Shown: positions 59,604 through 64,000 of the stretch, one piece after another | How the letters are laid out: each line of letters starts with the position of its first letter | Position numbering within the stretch: the first letter of the stretch is position 1 | DNA from: Oscheius onirici | Taxonomy: Eukaryota; Nematoda; Chromadorea; Rhabditida; Rhabditidae | NCBI GenBank assembly: GCA_932521025.1 | Contig: OW051471.1 | Coordinates: 10,974,001 to 11,038,000 of the forward strand | Length of the DNA stretch: 64,000 bases | Direction of reading: 5' to 3' | Translations under genes and position numbers: made by a program | The notes under the pieces: generated by a model | What the model was told of the DNA's origin: nothing | Seen by the model: only the letters and a program-made list of their open reading frames with translations | Databases searched by the model: none

Positions 59604-60264
59604 ATCTGGATTTGTGAAAAAGTGGATTCTTTAGACAAAGAGGGATTTGTCTTTACCCTGTGTTTTCTTTTAGGAGTCCGGACAAAAAGTGAACAATACA
59701 AAGTGGATTATAAAAACTCAACAAAAATGAACAATATTGCGCACAAAGGTCAAATCCACGTCTTTCCTCAGAGAACCAGACGGCTTATTTTTAAGAATCA
59801 GAAATATTTTAATGACTAAAATGAAGAAGAGTCGTGTTGTATCAGCGCTTATTTCATGCACTTCAACGTAACCTTTAGAACCTTTATATTCAGAAAGTTT
59901 TAACGTAAAATATGAGGCCACTATCTTCGTCACGGTCGCTCGACTAGAATGTGACTTTTTCCTAAACTTTCTTTCTTGTTCGTTTGAGTTCATCCAATTG
60001 AAACTAGATTACTTCAGTCGTCGATTTCGGAATGAACGGAAATATAGTGCTAAAAACAACTGGTCTTTGAAAATTCTCTCGATTCGGTTTTCCTGGTTCT
60101 CTGATGAAAGACGTGGATTTGACCTTTGTGCGCAATATTGTTCATTTTTGTTGAGTTCTTATAATCCACTTTGTATTGTTCACTTTTTGTCCGGTCTCCT
60201 AAAAGAAAACACAGGGTAAAAAACCCTCTTTGTCTAAAGAATCCACTTTTTCACAAATCCAGAT
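59604..60264. mobile_element. long terminal-inverted-repeat element
   Basis: Arms of about 180 bp (59604-59786 and 60086-60264) pair with few mismatches: ATCTGGATTTGTGAAAAAGT outside and AAGGTCAAATCCACGTCTTT inside. The 300-bp centre has no transposase. It lies 0.5 kb downstream of transporter copy 2. A younger element abuts its right end. 59095-59600 shows nothing else. Confidence 0.85.
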
Positions 60265-60367
60265 TCTTTAAAGGTATAGCTTCGAAGTTCCCGCAACGAA
60301 GCCGCGGATATCAATGCAATCTTCGCGGGTGCGTTGTGGGACCTTCGAAGGTATACCTTTAAAGAAT
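60263..60367. mobile_element. small palindromic element, ATTCTTTAAAGGTATA ends
   Basis: ATTCTTTAAAGGTATAGCTT and, from the other end, ATTCTTTAAAGGTATACCTT are inverted repeats. The inner part is GC-rich (CCGCAACG / CGTTGTGG). It appears to have inserted at the edge of the larger inverted-repeat element. Confidence 0.7.
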
Positions 60368-60508
60368 TGCCTCTATGGCCGCTTTTCGTTTGAAATGAAC
60401 TATAAAAGATGTCTAGGTAGAACAAAAGAAGTGTTTGAAGATGTAGTGATGATAAGTAGTATCTTCCTTGGGTGCCTCAGGACTTCCAGTCACAGTTTCG
60501 CCCACCAT

Positions 60509-60853
60509 CTAGTCAAAACGGTTAGAACTTCTGGGTAGTTTCTTCTTCATATGTAAAGGTTCAATACAATACTCAAGCACGGCAATGAGCCAACGATGAG
60601 CATGTAATCGGTAGAAATAGTAAGGGTGTCCAGCTGTAGGGACTACCAACGCCTCATGTCCTTCCAATACTTTACTTACACTATCATCCTTACTCACAGT
60701 CTTCTCCCATTTAATAATCCTGTTTGCAGAGCCCCGCATCAGCCTCTGCCGACGACTGCTGCCGAAGCCGAACTTGTCGAACTGAAAAAGCCCAAAGAAT
60801 AGGTTATTTTCCCCCGTGTCCACTACTGCATAATGCCACTTTCCCCTCTTCAC
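60509..60853 (-). CDS. uncertain ORF, basic protein
   Basis: An open minus frame includes FDKFGFGSSRRQRLMRG after a TTTTTCAG acceptor, and LVVPTAGHPYYFYRLHAHRW. The first in-frame ATG is internal. A TATATAAG motif lies just upstream. It could be a real small gene or chance. 60370-60505 and 60870-61370 show nothing supported. Confidence 0.25.
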   Translation of the reverse strand: MKRGKWHYAVVDTGENNLFFGLFQFDKFGFGSSRRQRLMRGSANRIIKWEKTVSKDDSVSKVLEGHEALVVPTAGHPYYFYRLHAHRWLIAVLEYCIEPLHMKKKLPRSSNRFD

Positions 60854-61375
60854 TTCTTATATAACTTCCCAAGTAAAGTGTTCAAATTCTGTGATATTTT
60901 GTGTGTGTGATGTGCCAGTTAATTCTCTCCTCCCGTCTCTCTCTCTCTAGTCCCGCCCCCTAATCAATGTCCTTTTCCACGACTCTCTTTCTGGCCTCTC
61001 TCAGCCTCTCACCCCTTCCACTTTATGTTTTTTTTTATTCAACAGAGAAAAATATATCATTGTATGCTCAGATTTTTATTTAGGAATAAAAGAGTTGAGG
61101 AATCGCTTTGTTTGTGTTCGCGCGCTCCCACTCTGTCCGATTTCGAGAGCCGTGGGAAGTTTTTAGAGCTGCTAAAAAGGTATGATCTTTCTACTTTTTT
61201 GATCTACTTGTCAATTAGTTCAGAACCAGTGAACTAATAATGTGACGTTTAAATTTGAGAATTAGTTTTCTTTTGACGTGAAAACCTCAAAATTTTCTGG
61301 TACTAGCGGAAATTAACCCAAAGAATATCTACTTTACAGTGGAACGTTCCCAAACATGATATCGCCGTTTCATGT

Positions 61376-61480
61376 TGAAGTCGAATTTTTTGAACTTTTC
61401 TCTGTTCTGCAAAATTGTAGCCCTAGATCCCGTTTATAATTTTGTAGAACATCGCAAATCTCGAAATTGATGCCTTCGCC
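61376..61480. repeat. foldback repeat, GTTCTGCAAAATTGTAG type
   Basis: GTTCTGCAAAATTGTAG faces AATTTTGTAGAACATCGCAAA around a short loop. Third member of the family also seen at 18963-19075 and 40455-40556. 61490-62105 has no gene I can support. Confidence 0.6.
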
Positions 61481-62135
61481 TTGAAAAATACGCCTACGTA
61501 ACTGCATATGTCCGATTAGAGCTTTTCTAGGAATCTGAACGGGTATCTTTTCTTTGAAAGTTTTACCTACTTTACTCTGAACGGAAACTTTAAGATTAGT
61601 CCATTTATTCCTGACAATTTTCATAACGTTTCTTCCCAAGGTATTTCCGCTGATTACCTCTCCTCTCAGAGTCCTCCATTAGCAGCAAACGATCTCCTTC
61701 ACATCGTAAAAAAGAATGTGGTTCAGATTAGAATTTCTCAACGAATTGTGAGAAAAATGGTGTTACTTTTTTTTTATGACATCCTAATTTAGTCACAAAA
61801 GCTACGTTTCCACAAATATACTGGAAATAGAAAGCGACCAACATATTTTTATGACCAAGGGCGTCGCTTTTTCCGTCGTTTGAGTCCATTATCACAACCT
61901 GTTTCCCTCCAAAATCTCCTGTTTTCGATACAAAACAAATGGCGACTTCAAAAAAAACGTGACGTCCGCTCGAAAATGGCCCTCTCACTAGGACAACAGG
62001 GTGACACAGGGAACTTCCAATCCGATCCGGTTACTGTTCCTTTTCTGCTACTGAAAACTTCTTTCCCTCTTTTTTAATCTCTACGATCAAAAAACTCGTA
62101 AATTTCCAGGAAATTGAAATCTTCTTGGAGACGTG

Positions 62136-63960
62136 ATGTGGGTCCGCGTCTCTAACGCGGTCCAGGACCCAGTGACGAGTATTGCCCTGGCTCAGGATCA
62201 AGTTGTACGGGTTGTGAACCAAGAAGATGACTGGTGAGGGTTTTCCATTTGTTTTTGGGGTTTAATTTAGGTCTGTTTTCTCACAAAATTGGAGACAGAA
62301 ACCTAAAATTAAGATTATGGGTTGTTTGGTCGCGTCTGTATATACGTATCATGTTGCTCAGTGACAAACAAACTGCAAAAGATTGGGAAACCTGGTAGAG
62401 GAAGAAAAAGGACATTTATTCAAGCAACCCTTTAAACTTGAAAAAATTGATGTTTTCAGGAACATTCGCTAAACTTCTCAAAAAGGCTGTCGAAATTTCT
62501 TTGTCCACTGACCGTTCGGTAGTTTAATCAGTCACTATTTTGTCCAAGCGGGTTTTTCTCTGAAACCAGTAGTTCGCGTTCCGTTCTGATGACTGTTCTT
62601 TCGTGTTTGAACAGGTGCTGCATGTGGCACTGAAAGTGCAAACCGAACTTTAATTCACTTTCCGTGAATTAAACAAGCTTCCGTTTTTCTTGAATGGCCA
62701 GTAGCAAAATTCTAAGATCTCGTAAACAGCGTTCAATCAACGAAAAACTGGAAATAGTCCAGATAGTCTCAGTTAAATCTTTTCAGGTATTCGATCGAGA
62801 CACTAGAAGGCGAAAAGGGTCGTCTACCAAAAGTGCTGGCCAATGAGATCAAAAACCCACTCAGGTAGTCAAATTCATTCATTTTGCACCTTTTCCAATT
62901 TTCAGATCCAGTACAGAACAAGTATACTGCGCAATAGCTCCCTTTGAAGCGGAAAGAGAGGGTGATCTTCCCTTCTCCCTCTATTCAATCCTGGTCATCG
63001 AATCGGCCGAAACTGAGGGCTGGCTCAGAGGAATTGTCGTCACTGACACGGGAAAGAGGCTCGGAAACAGCGGAATCGTCCCAACAACCTATGTGAAACA
63101 ACTAGCCGGATTTGAGGCTCCTGCAGCCGCAGCGAACATTCCCAGCTCCTTCACCTCCGACTTTTCGACCGATGCAAAATTTCAAAATATGAGTGTGCAA
63201 CCCTACGCTCGGGCTGTCTATCCCTTTGCGTGAGTCAGTCCTTTAAGAATAGACGGAGGAGAGTTTAGCGGTGAGTACGCCAACGAACTGTCCTTCCAAG
63301 CAGACGAACTGATCCAACTGACCAGGAGACTTGACTCGGATTGGCTGGAAGGAAGAATAGGGAGTAGAACGGGTATCTTCCCACAGAGTTTCGTACAGGT
63401 TACTCTTTTTTTGTAGAAAAAAAGTGCAATTTTTTCAGATTGTTGTGCCTTTAGAAGGAGAAAGTATGGTCTCAGACTCTCAGCCGTCTCCGAGCGGACA
63501 GGAGGGATCGGGATCGGATGGGATAGGGTGTGTTTTGTTAATATTTCTTTGTCCATTTTTTTCTCTTATCCGAAATGAATTTTTTCTCTTTCAGGTATGC
63601 AACAGTCCGACATGACTTCATCGCTCGTCAAAAAGACGAACTTTCGGTAAAGTTCGGTGACAGTATTCGGGTTCTCCGAATGGTAAGAATTCCTTGTACT
63701 TTTTATTAACCCAATTTTAGGCCAACAACGACTGGGTCGAATGCAAAGATCCCGCTACAGACGCCGTCGGAATCATTCCTCTCTCCTTCCTGGAACTGTA
63801 TCTGGACGAGGACGATGAAGAGACTCGCATGAGATCGGATAGCAAACCTGCATTCAATCAGTCCTTCGGAGGCCCGTCACCTGTCACCGACTGGAAGCCG
63901 TCCTTTGATACTACGCCTACAGGACCTGCTGGAAGTTCTTCTTCGTCTTTCCAACCGAGT
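62136..63960 (+). CDS. multi-SH3 protein, Tuba/DNMBP-like N-terminal part (continues past window)
   Basis: Exons run from ATG 62136 (behind AAATTTCCAG) to a donor at about 63959. Four SH3 domains in a row: VVRVVNQEDDWYSIETLEGE; YCAIAPFEAEREGDLPFSLY ... GWLRGIV; ARAVYPFAGEYANELSFQAD ... WLEGRIGSRTGIFP; and YATVRHDFIARQKDELSVKF ... DWVECKDP. Then an acidic, Ser/Pro-rich stretch. Four N-terminal SH3 domains, including a divergent second one with a DLPF and GWL pattern, is the layout of Tuba (DNMBP), which couples dynamin and actin regulators and activates Cdc42 through a downstream DH-BAR unit. Here that unit would lie beyond the window. One intron (63231-63269) is only 39 nt. The N-terminal SH3 is short and starts without the usual ALYDY. 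Confidence 0.75.
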
Positions 63961-64000
63961 AGGTTTTTTTCTTGCGATTAGTGGCTGCAGCTGTGCACAC

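Overview
The window is eukaryotic and reads as a nematode genome of Caenorhabditis type. Genes are split by many short introns (reconstructed lengths include 33, 36, 39, 40 and 46 nt) with GT...TTTCAG borders. Several first coding exons sit directly behind a TTTTAG/TTTCAG acceptor, as expected for spliced-leader trans-splicing. The gene content fits: nematode-type 7TM chemoreceptors, an ShKT-repeat secreted protein, EGF/vWA secreted proteins, an SLC26 anion transporter, nucleotide-sugar transporters, and many foldback elements inside introns. The species cannot be fixed from sequence alone. Exon chains below were rebuilt by matching splice sites and codon phase by eye.

Layout. 0-1.4 kb: small secreted protein gene (-) with a MITE in intron 1. 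2.2-5.2 kb: SLC26/SulP transporter (-). 5.6-7.1 kb: frame-disrupted gene of unknown function (-), split by a palindromic MITE. 7.2 kb: small Gly/Ala-rich ORF (+) with a TATA box. 8.1-11.8 kb: LINE fragment and an Sre-like chemoreceptor (-). 12.5-13.0 kb: perfect hairpin and a MITE. 13.2-20.4 kb: large secreted EGF/vWA gene (-) whose introns hold several foldback elements. 21.2-23.1 kb: unknown six-exon gene (-). 23-25 kb: repeat-rich, with a tRNA-like pol III unit. 25.9-27.3 kb: four-domain ShKT secreted protein (+). 27.8-29.7 and 31.6-33.9 kb: two paralogous 7TM receptors (-), separated by two small secreted-protein loci (+), one of them broken. 34.2 kb: three-finger-like secreted protein (-). 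35.5-37.2 kb: multipass membrane protein (-). 39.8-44.7 kb: tandem array of four copies of an unrecognised secreted family (-). 44.7-48.5 kb: a basic protein gene, ARL14EP-like pseudogene pieces and LINE debris. 49.7-54.6 kb: operon-like pair, an ARL14EP-like zinc protein followed by an SLC35A-type transporter (+). 56.5-59.1 kb: second SLC35A paralogue with a perfect ~102-copy GGGACA array in an intron. 59.6-60.4 kb: large inverted-repeat elements. 62.1 kb to the end: 5' part of a multi-SH3 protein resembling Tuba/DNMBP (+).

The most striking signal is a set of five MITE-like elements (691-1211, 6732-6997, 12675-13042, 26249-26797, 32876-33191). They share a CAGGGYTGGGCG-type terminal inverted repeat, and four have perfect 8-bp target duplications, as in hAT transposons. 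Their interiors are different palindromic simple motifs. One copy duplicated a gene's 5' splice site when it inserted. Other notable points are the secreted-family array, decayed ARL14EP-domain copies on the opposite strand to the intact gene, a cysteine-rich peptide gene with an in-frame stop, and two convergent genes whose stop codons lie only a few bases apart.
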